From a beta proteobacterium AAP51 (GTDB lineage Bacteria; Pseudomonadota; Gammaproteobacteria; Burkholderiales; Burkholderiaceae_C), in contig LJHT01000012.1 in NCBI GenBank assembly GCA_001295905.1, forward strand, positions 62,001 to 126,000: a stretch of DNA of 64,000 nt. Direction: 5' to 3'. Each line of letters begins with the position of its first letter. The stretch's first letter is position 1. Positions 25,283 to 34,380 of this stretch are shown here, piece after piece. Made by a program: the position numbers and the translations under genes. The notes beneath the pieces were generated by a model. It was given only the letters and a program-made list of their open reading frames with translations, ran no database searches and was not told where the DNA came from.

Positions 25283-26269
25283 ATGAACGCACTGAACCGT
25301 CGCAAGGCCCTGATCACCGGCGCTGCCGCCCTGGCCGCCCCCTGGGTGCACGCCCAAAGCGGGGCCAGCGGCTGGCCCACCAAGCCCGTGAACGTCATCG
25401 TGCCCTTCCCGCCCGGCGGCGGCACCGACGCCTTCGCGCGGCCGCTGTTCGCGCAGATGAGCAAGAACACCGGCCGCCAGTTCGTCATCGACAACAAGGG
25501 CGGTGCCGGCGGCACGCTGGGCGCCAGCCTGGCCGCCAAGGCCGCGCCCGACGGCTACAACTTCTTCATGGGCGCCGTGCACCACACCATCGCGCCGAGC
25601 ATGTACCCGAAGCTTGACTACAACATCGAGACCGACTTCATCCCCGTGGGGCTGGTGGCCAGCGTGCCGCAGGTCATCGTGGTGAACCCGCAGAAGGTGC
25701 AGGCCACGAACCTGAAGGAGCTGCTGGCCTTCATCCGCAGCAATCCGGGCCGGCTGAACTACGGCAGCGCCGGCAACGGCACCAGCCACCACCTGGCCGG
25801 CGAGCTGTTCAAGCTGCAGACCAAGACCTTCATCACCCACATTCCCTACCGCGGCGCGGGCCCGGCCCTGCAAGACCTGATCGCCGGCCAGGTGGACATG
25901 ATGTTCGACGGCCTGGGCAGCAGCTCGGGCCACATCAAGGGCGGGCGCCTGCGCGCCATCGCCGTGGCCTCCGACAAGCGCGCGCCGGGCTTCCCCGACC
26001 TGGTGACGGCGGCCGAGGCCGGCGAGAAGGACTACAAGGTCAGCACCTGGTACGGCATCTGGGCGCCCAAGGGCACGCCGGCCGCAGCCACCACGGCCAT
26101 GGTGGCCGAGATGCGCAAGGCCCTCACCGGCCCCGAGCTGCGCACGATGTGGAACGGCATGGGCGCCGAAACCCCCGACAACTGGAACGCCGACTTCGGC
26201 CGCTTCGTCAGCGCCGAGGTGAAGCGCTGGGCCGCCGTCGTCAAGAGCTCCGGAGCCAAGCTCGACTGA
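25283..26269 (+). CDS. Bug-type (TctC family) solute-binding protein
   Basis: The 328-residue periplasmic receptor has a signal peptide with basic start (NRRKALITGAAALAAP, cut near residue 25 after VHAQ) and the Bug signatures WPTKPVNVIVPFPPGGGTDAFAR and NYGSAGNGTSHHLAGELF, each close to full family form. Bug proteins bind small carboxylates through a conserved pocket. Its position between malonyl-CoA decarboxylase and malonyl-CoA synthetase suggests malonate as ligand. No TctA/TctB membrane subunits are nearby, so it is an orphan receptor. It takes the place of the MatC carrier of rhizobial operons. Confidence 0.9.
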   Translation: MNALNRRKALITGAAALAAPWVHAQSGASGWPTKPVNVIVPFPPGGGTDAFARPLFAQMSKNTGRQFVIDNKGGAGGTLGASLAAKAAPDGYNFFMGAVHHTIAPSMYPKLDYNIETDFIPVGLVASVPQVIVVNPQKVQATNLKELLAFIRSNPGRLNYGSAGNGTSHHLAGELFKLQTKTFITHIPYRGAGPALQDLIAGQVDMMFDGLGSSSGHIKGGRLRAIAVASDKRAPGFPDLVTAAEAGEKDYKVSTWYGIWAPKGTPAAATTAMVAEMRKALTGPELRTMWNGMGAETPDNWNADFGRFVSAEVKRWAAVVKSSGAKLD

Positions 26270-26289
26270 AGCGCCAACACCCTTCGTTC

Positions 26290-27831
26290 ATGCACGCAGA
26301 CAACCACAACCTCTACGCGGCGCTGCGCGCCGCGTTTCCGGCCGATCTCGAGGCCACCGCCATCGAGACGGCCGACACCGCCACGCCGCTGTTCTACAGC
26401 TGGCGCGACCTCGAGCGCGGCACGGCCATGCTGGCCAACCTCATCGACAGCCTGGCGCTGCCGCCGGCCTCGCGCATTGCCGTGCAGACGGAGAAGAGCG
26501 TCGAGGCGCTGATGCTCTACCTGGCCGTGCTGCGCGCCGGGCACGTGTTCCTGCCACTGAACACGGCCTACCAGGCCAGCGAGATCGAGTACTTCATCGG
26601 CAATGCCGAGCCGGCGGTGGTGGTGTGTGCGGGCAAGAACTTCGGCTGGGTCAGCAAGCTGGCCTTTCTGGCCGGCACGAAGCACGTGTACACCTTGAAC
26701 GAAGACCGCACGGGCACCTTGCTCGACCGCGCGGCCTTCCAGGGCGACACGCACACGCCGGCGCAGCGCGGCGCCGACGACCTGGCCGCAATCCTCTACA
26801 CCAGCGGCACCACCGGGCGCAGCAAGGGAGCGATGCTCACGCACGGCAACCTGCTCTCCAACGCCCAGGTGCTGCACCAGGCCTGGGGCTGGCAGCGCAG
26901 CGACATGCTCATCCACGCGCTGCCCATCTTCCACGTGCACGGCCTCTTCGTGGCCAGCCACGGCGCGCTGCTGGCGGGCGCGAAGATGCTGTGGTTCAGC
27001 CGCTTCGAGCCACGCGCCGTGGCCGCGCGCCTGCCCGAGGCCACGGTGTTCATGGGCGTGCCCACGCTCTACGTGCGCCTGCTGGGCGAGGCCGCACTCA
27101 CGCCGGCCGCCTGCAGCGGCATGCGGCTTTTCGTCAGCGGCTCGGCGCCGCTGCTGCTGGAGACCTTCAAAGCGTGGCAGGTCCGCACCGGCCACACCAT
27201 TCTCGAGCGCTACGGCATGAGCGAAACCGTCATGCTCACCAGCAACCCCTACCGCCCCGAGGCGGCCCGCCGCGGCGGCACCGTGGGCCCGGCACTGCCC
27301 GGTGTGGGCGTGCGCGTGCACGGCGACCAAGGCCAGCCCTTGCCGCCTGGCGACATCGGCGGCGTCGAGGTGCGCGGGCCGAATGTCTTCAAGGGCTACT
27401 GGCGCATGCCCGAGAAGACGAAAGAAGAGTTCACGGCGGACGGCTGGTTCAAGACCGGCGACGTGGGCAAGCTCGACGCCCAGGGCTATCTCACCATCGT
27501 AGGCCGCAGCAAGGACCTCATCATCAGCGGCGGCTACAACGTCTACCCGGCCGAGATCGAGGGCTATGTCAACGACATGCCGGGCGTGGCCGAAAGCGCG
27601 GTGATCGGCGTGCCCCACCCTGATTTCGGCGAAGCCGTGGTGGCCGTGGTGGTGCCCAAGCCAGCGGCCACGCTGGACGGCAGCGCCATCAGCGCCGCGC
27701 TGAAGCAGCAGATCGCCAACTTCAAGGTGCCCAAGCAGGTCTACGTGGTGGACGAACTGCCGCGCAACACCATGGGCAAGGTGCAGAAAAACCTGCTGCG
27801 CGAGCAGCACAAGGCGCTGTTCTTGCGCTGA
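26290..27831 (+). CDS. matB: Malonyl-CoA synthetase (AMP-forming)
   Basis: This ANL-superfamily ligase activates malonate with ATP and CoA. The 513-residue product shows the phosphate loop YTSGTTGRSKG near residue 172, IFHVHGLF near 216, the A5 motif YGMSETVML near 310, GWFKTGD near 390, and the C-terminal lysine in PRNTMGKVQKN near 497. Preference for malonate over other acids is inferred from overall similarity to MatB and from the neighbouring decarboxylase gene. The start at 26290 follows the Bug gene by 20 bases. MatB supplies malonyl-CoA for MatA and possibly for fatty-acid synthesis. Confidence 0.9.
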   Translation: MHADNHNLYAALRAAFPADLEATAIETADTATPLFYSWRDLERGTAMLANLIDSLALPPASRIAVQTEKSVEALMLYLAVLRAGHVFLPLNTAYQASEIEYFIGNAEPAVVVCAGKNFGWVSKLAFLAGTKHVYTLNEDRTGTLLDRAAFQGDTHTPAQRGADDLAAILYTSGTTGRSKGAMLTHGNLLSNAQVLHQAWGWQRSDMLIHALPIFHVHGLFVASHGALLAGAKMLWFSRFEPRAVAARLPEATVFMGVPTLYVRLLGEAALTPAACSGMRLFVSGSAPLLLETFKAWQVRTGHTILERYGMSETVMLTSNPYRPEAARRGGTVGPALPGVGVRVHGDQGQPLPPGDIGGVEVRGPNVFKGYWRMPEKTKEEFTADGWFKTGDVGKLDAQGYLTIVGRSKDLIISGGYNVYPAEIEGYVNDMPGVAESAVIGVPHPDFGEAVVAVVVPKPAATLDGSAISAALKQQIANFKVPKQVYVVDELPRNTMGKVQKNLLREQHKALFLR

Positions 27832-27851
27832 ACCCCAAGCACACCGGCCCC

Positions 27852-28898
27852 ATGCACCTGCTCATCCTCGGCGGCACCCGCTTCCTGGGCCGCCACCTTG
27901 CTGACCAAGCCCTGGCGGCCGGCCATCAGGTGACGCTGCTGCACCGCGGGCACAGCAACCCGGGCCTTTTCCCCGAAGCCGAGCACCTCATCGCCGACCG
28001 CGACCAATCCGGCGCGCTGGCCAGCGCACTGCAAGGCGCCAGCAGCAGCGGCTGGGACGCCGCCATCGACACCAGCGCCTACTTCCCCCGCCAGGTGCGC
28101 CTGGCGGCCGAACTGCTGGGCGACCGCGTGGGCCAGTACCAGCTCATCTCCAGCATCAGCGTGTACGCCAGCTTCGAGGGCCTCGCCATCGACGAAAGCA
28201 CGCCGCGCCTGACGGTGGACGAAGCCCAGGCCACCGCCGTGACCGGCGCCACCTATGGCGGCCTGAAGGCGGCTTGCGAAGACGCGGCCGAAGAGGGCTT
28301 CGGCGAACGCGCGCTGGTGGTGCGCCCGGGCCTGCTGGTGGGCCCCTGGGACCCCACCGGGCGCTTCACCTGGTGGGCCGAACGTTTCGCCCGCGCGGCC
28401 GCTGACGAAGAACAAGCCGAGGTGCTTGCGCCTGGCCACCCGCAAGGCCCGGTGCAGTGCATCGACGCGCGCGACGCTGCCGCCTGGCTGCTGCACCAGG
28501 CCGAGGCCTGCACCAGCGGCGCCTGCAACCTCACCGGGCCCGAGGAGCCGCTGTCGATGGCCGAGTTCATGGCCACGGCGCAGCGCACGCTGGCGCCAGC
28601 CTCGCGCCTGTGCTGGGTGGACGAAGACTTCCTGCTCGCCCAGGGCGTGGCCCCCTGGAGCGAGCTGCCGGTGTGGCTGCCCGCGGCCAGCAGCGGCGTG
28701 CATCGCGCCGACATCGGCCGCGCGCTGGCCACCGGCCTGCAGTGCCGCCCGCTGGCGCAGACGCTGGCCGACACCGCAGCCTGGGCCGCAGCCGAGGGCG
28801 GCGGCCCGGTGCAGTCGGCAGGCGCGCCGCCCCGGCCCGCGGTGGGCCTGGCGCCGGCGCGGGAAGCGGCGCTGCGCGAGGCCTGGCGCAAGCGCTGA
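27852..28898 (+). CDS. NAD-dependent epimerase/dehydratase-like protein
   Basis: The 348-residue protein has an N-terminal Rossmann fold with GGTRFLGRHLADQAL (residues 7-21). The SDR active-site YxxxK becomes YGGLK near residue 137, with SSISVYAS supplying the usual serine. It therefore belongs to the extended SDR group, similar to isoflavone-reductase-like or mRNA-binding-like epimerases; the substrate is unknown. It follows matB by 20 bases on the same strand and may be a last gene of the malonate operon, but no functional link is obvious. Confidence 0.8.
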   Translation: MHLLILGGTRFLGRHLADQALAAGHQVTLLHRGHSNPGLFPEAEHLIADRDQSGALASALQGASSSGWDAAIDTSAYFPRQVRLAAELLGDRVGQYQLISSISVYASFEGLAIDESTPRLTVDEAQATAVTGATYGGLKAACEDAAEEGFGERALVVRPGLLVGPWDPTGRFTWWAERFARAAADEEQAEVLAPGHPQGPVQCIDARDAAAWLLHQAEACTSGACNLTGPEEPLSMAEFMATAQRTLAPASRLCWVDEDFLLAQGVAPWSELPVWLPAASSGVHRADIGRALATGLQCRPLAQTLADTAAWAAAEGGGPVQSAGAPPRPAVGLAPAREAALREAWRKR

Positions 28899-29111
28899 AG
28901 GCCCCGGCGCCGCCTTTCTTCCCTCGGGGCCCGCAGCCCGCAGGGCTGTGTGCCCGAACGTCCGCGCGGCTCTCGCCGGCTGCGTTCCATCGCGGCAGGC
29001 TGCCACTCACGCAGCCATCGCGGCCCTCTGTCGCAAGGCCCTCGCGCCGCGCCAGGCAGCTGCCTAGAGTGCACTCCATCGCATCACCGCCACCCCCGAA
29101 GGAGCCTGCGC

Positions 29112-29318
29112 ATGAACACCTCGACCAAGCCCGCCCTGAACACCCTCTCGCGCCGCGAGAAGAGCCAACGTTTCACTTCCCTCGGCCTGGCCGCCGTGAT
29201 GACGCTGTCCATCCTGACCAGCATCGAGATGATGGCCTCAAGCCCGGTGCAAGACAGCCTGCTGGCCCAGCAGGGCCAGCTCGTCGTCAGCGCCCCGGCC
29301 TCTTCGCCGAAGGTCTGA
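29112..29318 (+). CDS. Small single-pass membrane protein, unknown
   Basis: The 68-residue product has a basic N-terminus, one hydrophobic stretch (about residues 23-42, LGLAAVMTLSILTSIEMMAS) and a short polar tail. It could be a membrane anchor or a secreted peptide with an uncleaved signal. GAAGGAG lies 7-8 bases before the ATG, and TAGAGT (29064-29069) may be its -10, so it is probably a real gene. No family is recognised. The stop codon TGA is the first triplet of the structured repeat that follows. Confidence 0.65.
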   Translation: MNTSTKPALNTLSRREKSQRFTSLGLAAVMTLSILTSIEMMASSPVQDSLLAQQGQLVVSAPASSPKV

Positions 29319-29402
29319 GCCTGCGCGTGCAGGGCGGGAAGGCCTTGCACGGCTGGCGAAGGCCGAGCGGCGATTTCACGCCGCACGGCTGAGCCCGCGC
29401 GT
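29316..29402 (+). repeat. Stop-anchored structured repeat family 2, copy D
   Basis: This 87-base element starts at the TGA of the preceding gene (TGAGCC-GCGCGT) and aligns along its length with 33206-33309 read on the minus strand. It contains the hairpin GCGGCG-ATTTCA-CGCCGC (29367-29384) and ends with a second GAGCCCGCGCG unit. The other copy keeps the loop ATTTCA but has different, still paired arms. A strong terminator follows 24 bases later. Confidence 0.75.
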
Positions 29403-29426
29403 TCCTTCAGGCGTTCGGCACGGACC

Positions 29427-29459
29427 GGGGCCCCGCGACAGCGGGGCCCCTTTTCTTTT
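29427..29459 (+). terminator. Intrinsic terminator
   Basis: A perfect 10 bp stem, GGGGCCCCGC (29427-29436) and GCGGGGCCCC (29441-29450), with a GACA loop is followed by TTTTCTTTT. It ends transcription of the 68-residue membrane protein gene and its repeat. Confidence 0.93.
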
Positions 29460-29500
29460 GCGACCTCGCGGCCCGCCGGTTTGCGGGCACACTGCAGGCG

Positions 29501-30946
29501 ATGCGCAGCCCCTTGCCTCTGTGGAACCGCCTGCGCCAGCGCGCAGTGGCCTGGTGGCACAGCCCCGACACCGAGCGCGGCGACGACCCCGATTTCTGGC
29601 GCAACCTGCGCGATGAAGTGGCCGCAGGCGAACAGTGGCGCGACCGCGCCGTGGTACTGGCCTACGCCGTCATCACGGGCCTCGTGGTGGTCGGCTTCAC
29701 GCTGCTGGCCGAAGGGGCCAGCCATGCCTTCGATCAACTCCGCGGCCTGCACCCCTGGGCCCCCTACGGCGCCCTGCTGTGGACACCGGTGCTCACCGTG
29801 GCCGTGCTGTGGTGGACGCGCCGCTTCGTGCCAGGTGCGCTGGGCTCGGGCATCCCGGCGGTGGTGCGTGCGCTCGACGACACCCTGCCACCGGCGCAAC
29901 GGAGCGCGCTGGTGTCCTTGAAGCTGGCCCTCCACAAGGTGGGGCTGGTGACCGGGGGCCTGCTGGCGGGCCTGTCCATCGGCCGTGAAGGCCCCACCGT
30001 GCAGGTCGGCGCGGGCGTGATGGCGCATGCACAGCGCTGGCTGTCGCCGCGCGCCGGCATCGACGCGCACGACCTCATGGTGGCGGGCGCCGCCGCGGGC
30101 ATCGCGGCGGCCTTCAACACGCCGCTGGGTGGCGTGATCTTCGCGATGGAGCAGCTCTCGCGCCGGCGCAGCATGTCGCAGAGCGCGCTGGTCATCAGCA
30201 GCATCGTGCTGGCCGGCCTGGTGGCCGTGGCGGTGTTTGGCAACCAGAACTACTTCGGCCGCCTGCGCGTGCAGGAGCTGCACTGGGGCCTGCTCGGCCC
30301 GGGCCTGCTGGTGGCCCTGGCGGCGGGCCTGGCCGGCGGGTTGTTCACGCGGCTGCTGGTGGCTTCGGCGCGCGGACTGCCCGACCGCTTCAGCCGCTGG
30401 CGGGCGGCCTACCCCTTGCGCTTCGCGGCGGGCTGCGCGGTGGGGGTGGCCGTGATCGGCATCGTCACCGGCGGGGCCACGTCGGGCGCCGGCTACGCGC
30501 CCACGCGCGCCATGCTGGAGGGCGAGGCCGAGTTGCCCGGCGTGTTCACGCTGCTGAAGTTCTGCGCCACCTGGCTGTCAGCCTGGACCGGCGTGCCTGC
30601 CGGCGTTTTCGCGCCCTCGCTCACCATCGGCGCGGGGATCGGGCGCGACGTGGCGCTGCTCACCAACCTGGGCCCCGAGGCCGCCATCCCGCTCATCGCC
30701 TTGGGCATGGTGGGCTTCCTGGCGGCCACCACGCAAGGCCCGCTGACGGCCTTCATCATCGTGATGGAGATGGTGTCGGGCCACGCCATGGTGCTGAGCC
30801 TGATGGCCGCCGCCCTGCTTGCCAGCGGCGTGGCGCGCCTGCTGAGCAAGCCGCTCTACCTGGAGCTGGCAGCGCTGCTGGTGGTGCCGCCAGCAGCGCC
30901 TGCGCCCTCGGCGTCCGCACCGCCAGATCGGGGGCCGGCTCAGTGA
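29501..30946 (+). CDS. CLC-family chloride channel / H+-Cl- antiporter
   Basis: The 481-residue inner-membrane protein has about ten or more hydrophobic helices and the three CLC selectivity signatures: GSGIP near residue 124, GREGP near 164 (with the gating glutamate) and GVFAP near 365 ([18 protein letters not shown]). The gating Glu being present suggests either a gated channel or an antiporter. There are no C-terminal CBS domains, as is usual for short bacterial members. It may serve acid resistance or charge balance. Its end overlaps the convergent actP gene by seven bases. Confidence 0.92.
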   Translation: MRSPLPLWNRLRQRAVAWWHSPDTERGDDPDFWRNLRDEVAAGEQWRDRAVVLAYAVITGLVVVGFTLLAEGASHAFDQLRGLHPWAPYGALLWTPVLTVAVLWWTRRFVPGALGSGIPAVVRALDDTLPPAQRSALVSLKLALHKVGLVTGGLLAGLSIGREGPTVQVGAGVMAHAQRWLSPRAGIDAHDLMVAGAAAGIAAAFNTPLGGVIFAMEQLSRRRSMSQSALVISSIVLAGLVAVAVFGNQNYFGRLRVQELHWGLLGPGLLVALAAGLAGGLFTRLLVASARGLPDRFSRWRAAYPLRFAAGCAVGVAVIGIVTGGATSGAGYAPTRAMLEGEAELPGVFTLLKFCATWLSAWTGVPAGVFAPSLTIGAGIGRDVALLTNLGPEAAIPLIALGMVGFLAATTQGPLTAFIIVMEMVSGHAMVLSLMAAALLASGVARLLSKPLYLELAALLVVPPAAPAPSASAPPDRGPAQ

Positions 30947-32742
30947 CCGCTGGCCCCTGCTGCCCCGATGCCGGTCTCTGAACGCAGCTGCTGAGCCGCG
31001 AAGCCGGCGCGGTCGGTGCGGGCGCGTGCACTCTTGTCGAGCACGCTCACCAGCCAGATGGCGACGAAGGCGATGGTCATGCTGAACAGCGCCGGGCTGG
31101 TGTAGGGGAAGAGCGCGCTGCCTTTCGGGTAGCCCAGCGTGGCTTCCCACACCGCGGGCGAAACCACCGTCAGGCCGACGCTGGAGATCAGCCCCAGGAA
31201 ACCGCCCGCCACCGCACCACGCGTGGTGCAGCCCTTCCACAGCACGCTCATCAAGAGCACGGGGAAGTTGGCACTGGCGGCGATGGCGAAGGCCAGGCTC
31301 ACCATGAAGGCGATGTTCTGCTTCTCGAAGGCGATGCCCAGCACCACGGCCACGATGCCCAGGCCCACGGTGGTGAACTTCGAGATGCGCAGCTCGTCGC
31401 GGCCGTTGGCCTTGCCCTTCTTGATGACGGTGGCGTAGAGGTCGTGGCTCACGGCGCTGGCGCCGCTGAGCGTGAGGCCCGCCACCACCGCCAGGATGGT
31501 GGCGAAGGCCACCGCCGAGATGAAACCCAGGAACACGTTGCCACCCACCGCATTGGCCAGGTGCACGGCGGCCATGTTGTTGCCGCCGATGAGGCCGCCC
31601 TTGGCATCCAGGAAGCTCGGGTTCGTCAGCACGAAGGTGATGGCGCCGAAGCCGATGATGAAGGTGAGGATGTAGAAGTAGCCGATCCACGTGGTGGCCC
31701 ACAGCACGCTCTTGCGCGCTTCCTTCGCGTTGGGCACGGTGAAGAAGCGCATCAGGATGTGCGGCAGCCCGGCGGTGCCGAACATCAACGCCATGCCGAA
31801 GCTGATGGCGCTGATGGGGTCCTTCACGAAACCGCCCGGGCCCATGATGGCCAGACCGATCTTGCTGGCTTCCTCGGCCGTCTTGCCGCCGTTGCTGGCG
31901 AGGTCGGTCTTGATCTTCACCGCGCTGGCGAACATGGCCTCGGGGCTGAAGCCGAAGTGCCACAGCACCGCGCCGGCCATGAAGCTGGCGCCGGCCAGCA
32001 GCAGCACGGCCTTGATGATCTGCACCCAGGTGGTGGCCGTCATGCCGCCGAAAAGCACGTAGACCATCATCAGCGCGCCGACGATGACCACCGCCACCCA
32101 GTACTCCAGCCCGAACAGCAGCTTGATGAGCTGGCCCGCGCCGACCATCTGCGCGATCAGGTAGAAGGCCACCACCACCAGCGTGCCGCTGGCCGCGAAC
32201 ACGCGCACCGGCGTCTGCTCGAAGCGGAAGGCCGCCACGTCGGCGAAGGTGAACTTGCCCAGGTTGCGCAGCCGTTCGGCCAGGAGGAAGGTGACCACCG
32301 GCCAGCCCACCAGGAAGCCGATGCTGTAGATGAGCCCGTCGAAGCCGCTCACCATCACCGCCGCGCTGATGCCCAGGAAGGAGGCCGCGCTCATGTAGTC
32401 GCCGGCAATCGCCAGGCCGTTCTGGAAGCCGGTGATGCCGCCGCCAGCGGTGTAGAAGTCGGACGTACTGCGTGTCTTCGCGGCGGCCCACTTCGTGACC
32501 CACAGCGTGAAGGCGACGAAGGCACCGAACATGCCGATGGCGGTCCAGTTGGTGGCTTGCTTGGCGGCTTGGCCGAGGTCGGCGCCAGCGGCCACGGCGG
32601 CGGCAGAAACGCCGCACAGCGCCAACAGCGCCAGAAGCTGGCGCAGGGCATCAAGCTTCCCGCCGCGGAACCGGCTCTGCCGGGCCGCCGGCGGACGGCC
32701 CCCTCGGGGGGTAGCGAGCGACAGCGAGCTCGGGGGCCTCAT
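30940..32742 (-). CDS. actP: Cation/acetate symporter ActP
   Basis: ActP is a sodium:solute symporter family protein that imports acetate and other short monocarboxylates. The 600-residue product has a hydrophobic leader ([18 protein letters not shown]) and 13 or so membrane helices with SSS motifs ([38 protein letters not shown]). Normal ActP is about 550 residues and starts right at the leader. Here no ATG, GTG or convincing TTG is available there; the first good start is an ATG at 32742 that overlaps the DUF485 stop as ATGA. This means that about 30 extra residues are translated from the intercistronic repeat. DUF485 next to ActP is the normal yjcH-actP pair. Confidence 0.92.
   Translation of the reverse strand: MRPPSSLSLATPRGGRPPAARQSRFRGGKLDALRQLLALLALCGVSAAAVAAGADLGQAAKQATNWTAIGMFGAFVAFTLWVTKWAAAKTRSTSDFYTAGGGITGFQNGLAIAGDYMSAASFLGISAAVMVSGFDGLIYSIGFLVGWPVVTFLLAERLRNLGKFTFADVAAFRFEQTPVRVFAASGTLVVVAFYLIAQMVGAGQLIKLLFGLEYWVAVVIVGALMMVYVLFGGMTATTWVQIIKAVLLLAGASFMAGAVLWHFGFSPEAMFASAVKIKTDLASNGGKTAEEASKIGLAIMGPGGFVKDPISAISFGMALMFGTAGLPHILMRFFTVPNAKEARKSVLWATTWIGYFYILTFIIGFGAITFVLTNPSFLDAKGGLIGGNNMAAVHLANAVGGNVFLGFISAVAFATILAVVAGLTLSGASAVSHDLYATVIKKGKANGRDELRISKFTTVGLGIVAVVLGIAFEKQNIAFMVSLAFAIAASANFPVLLMSVLWKGCTTRGAVAGGFLGLISSVGLTVVSPAVWEATLGYPKGSALFPYTSPALFSMTIAFVAIWLVSVLDKSARARTDRAGFAAQQLRSETGIGAAGASGH
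32650..32741 (-). repeat. Intercistronic repeat family 1, copy A (DUF485-actP junction)
   Basis: On the minus strand this 92-base element starts at the DUF485 stop (TGAGGCCCCCGAGC), continues through CCCCCGAGGGGG and CCGGCAGAGCCGG, and ends GGGAAGCTTGAT. It is close to identical to 40118-40209 (same 92-base length) and lies in the same direction relative to transcription. The predicted actP start codon overlaps its first bases, so the whole element is read as actP codons. Confidence 0.88.
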
Positions 32743-33047
32743 TTCGTCACCGCCGCGCTGACTTCGGCCGCGAGGCGGTCGTACTGGCTGTTGGCCCGGC
32801 GCACGTACAGGCCGGTGATGACGATGGTGAAGACGATGACGCCCAGGCCCAGCGGCATGCCCAGCGTGGTGACACCGCCGCCCAGCGGCGTGGCCAGCAG
32901 CGGCTTGTTGAAGGCCACGAGCAGGATGAAGCCGTAGTACACGACCATCATCGCGGCGGTGAGCCACCAGCCGAAACGCGTGCGGTCGGCCCTCAGCTGC
33001 TGGTAGGACGGGTGCGCGGTGATGCGCGCGGCCAGTTTGGGGTCCAT
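32739..33047 (-). CDS. yjcH: DUF485 membrane protein (YjcH)
   Basis: The 102-residue product has two hydrophobic helices (about residues 25-48 and 60-82) and the family pattern [22 protein letters not shown]485 proteins are almost always encoded directly before actP, and are thought to support acetate transport, though their exact role is not known. AAGGAG lies nine bases before the ATG. Its TGA overlaps the predicted actP ATG. Confidence 0.93.
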   Translation of the reverse strand: MDPKLAARITAHPSYQQLRADRTRFGWWLTAAMMVVYYGFILLVAFNKPLLATPLGGGVTTLGMPLGLGVIVFTIVITGLYVRRANSQYDRLAAEVSAAVTK

Positions 33048-33205
33048 CGGTGTCTCCTTGCGTTTTGGCGGCCGTACCAGAGCTGGCAGGCTTGGCCTCA
33101 CTTTGCGCGGGGCTTCTGACCATGCTCTGACGCGAAACCAACGCAAGCTGACAACCGCCGCTGGCAAGCGGGGTTGACACAAGGACCGATGTGCGGGGCG
33201 GTGCC

Positions 33206-33309
33206 AGGCCTTCCGGCCCTGTACGCGCGGGCTCAGCCCTCACGCGTGAAATCGCGTTCGGGCCCTCGCCAGCCGTACAGGGCCTTCCGGCCCTCTACGC
33301 GCGGGCTCA
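33206..33309 (-). repeat. Stop-anchored structured repeat family 2, copy E
   Basis: Read on the minus strand it begins at the TGA (33309-33307) of the beta-helix protein gene. It runs TGAGCCCGCGCGTAGAGGGCC, a GGAA-loop hairpin AGGGCC-GGAA-GGCCCT, then ACGCG-ATTTCA-CGCGT (33257-33242), then a second GAGCCCGCGCG...GGGCCGGAAGGCC unit. It aligns with copy D at 29316-29402, with the loop ATTTCA unchanged. Confidence 0.78.
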
Positions 33310-33669
33310 GTTATTCAGGATCTTGCCGCCCTTGATGGTGGTGTCGCCGCTGGCCTTGGCGTTGAGCTTGCCGCTCGCATCCAGCGTGATGTCCTTGCCC
33401 TTGATGACGATGCTGCCGTCCTTCTTCAAGGTGAGGCTGGCGGCACCGCACACGATGCTGATGCTGTCGCCGGCGCGCAGCACGACGTTCTTGCCCACAG
33501 TCACCTGGAGGTCCTTGCCCACCTGCAGCACCTGGTTCGATTGCACGGTGCTGCTGGCGTTGCGCTGCACTGCGCTGCTGCTGTCGCCCCCGATGGCCAC
33601 GAGCTGGTTGGCTCCCACCGTCACGGTGAGGTTGGCGGGATAGACGGGGTTGGCATCGGCGATGGGCAT
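33307..33669 (-). CDS. Orphan VgrG-tip-like beta-helix protein (DUF2345-like)
   Basis: The 120-residue protein is built of short repeated beta-strands with regularly spaced VGKN, LRAGDS, LKKDGSIVIKGKDITLDASGKLN and TTIKGGKI units (each a fragment of the repeat). This pattern matches the beta-helical C-terminal stalk of VgrG and phage gp5-type spikes (DUF2345). It lacks the VgrG/gp44 domains, has no signal peptide and no type VI secretion genes nearby. It may be a free-standing needle fragment, or an unrelated trimeric beta-helix. AAGGAG lies six bases before the ATG at 33669. Confidence 0.65.
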   Translation of the reverse strand: MPIADANPVYPANLTVTVGANQLVAIGGDSSSAVQRNASSTVQSNQVLQVGKDLQVTVGKNVVLRAGDSISIVCGAASLTLKKDGSIVIKGKDITLDASGKLNAKASGDTTIKGGKILNN

Positions 33670-33750
33670 GGGGCGCTCCTTCAAGGGGAGGCCGATGCTA
33701 GGAGTGCATCACCCCGGCCCGCCATCGTGCGGGCGGGGGGTGCGGCGCGT

Positions 33751-34380
33751 TCAGCTTCGCCGCAGGCCAGGCCGGGGCGCGCCCGCGTCGGCCCAGCCGG
33801 GGCCATCGAACCACGGCCCCCCGGTCAGTGCATCGCGCAGCATGGGCAGCGCGTCCAGGCCCCAGAACAAGCGGCCTTCGTGCTCGATGGTGGGCACGCC
33901 GAAGATGCCGGCCGCCGCCGCGGCCTCGGTGTTGTGGCGCAGCTCGGCCTTCACCTCGGCGCTGGCGGGGTCGCGCGCGGGCGCGAGCTGATCGGTCAGC
34001 GCGGCCAGGCGCGCGGGTTCGTTGGCATCGGCCCCGTCGCCCACCCAGACATGGCGGAACAGCGCCTCCACCACGCGCCGGTTGGGCCCGCAGGCCAAGG
34101 CCAGGCGCTGCAGCGCCAGCGGGTTGAAGGGGTGCTGCGCCGGGGTCTGCAGCGTGATGCCGTGCTGCGCCGCCAGCCAGTGCACCTGGCGGAAGGTCCA
34201 CTGGCGCTTGGGCTCGATCTCGGCCGGGCCCTTCTGCCCATGGTGGGCGAGCAGGCCGCCCAGCAGCAGGGGGCGGTAGCTCACCTCGTGGCTGATGCCT
34301 TCCAGCACCTGCGGCAGGCGCTGGAAGGCCAGCCAGGCGAAAGGCGAGATCACGTCGAAATGGAAGATGAGGTGTTTCAT
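33751..34380 (-). CDS. 2-hydroxychromene-2-carboxylate isomerase family protein (DsbA-like fold)
   Basis: The 209-residue protein begins with FHFDVISPFAWLAFQ and later shows FNPLALQRLALA and GIFGVPTIEHEGRLFWGLDAL, the pattern of the kappa-class glutathione transferase/HCCA isomerase family. The Ser in ISPF replaces the CxxC of DsbA, as in glutathione-dependent HCCA isomerases of naphthalene catabolism. The true substrate here is unknown, since no aromatic catabolism genes surround it. It overlaps the DUF1289 stop by ATGA. Confidence 0.85.
   Translation of the reverse strand: MKHLIFHFDVISPFAWLAFQRLPQVLEGISHEVSYRPLLLGGLLAHHGQKGPAEIEPKRQWTFRQVHWLAAQHGITLQTPAQHPFNPLALQRLALACGPNRRVVEALFRHVWVGDGADANEPARLAALTDQLAPARDPASAEVKAELRHNTEAAAAAGIFGVPTIEHEGRLFWGLDALPMLRDALTGGPWFDGPGWADAGAPRPGLRRS

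Noticed and set aside
28899..29111. Possible further copy of repeat family 1 after the epimerase gene
   Set aside because: Only TGAAGGCCCC is similar; the rest does not align.
29487..29501. CACACT box seven bases before the CLC ATG as another leaderless promoter
   Set aside because: It lacks the initial T of TANNNT and is too weak to count.
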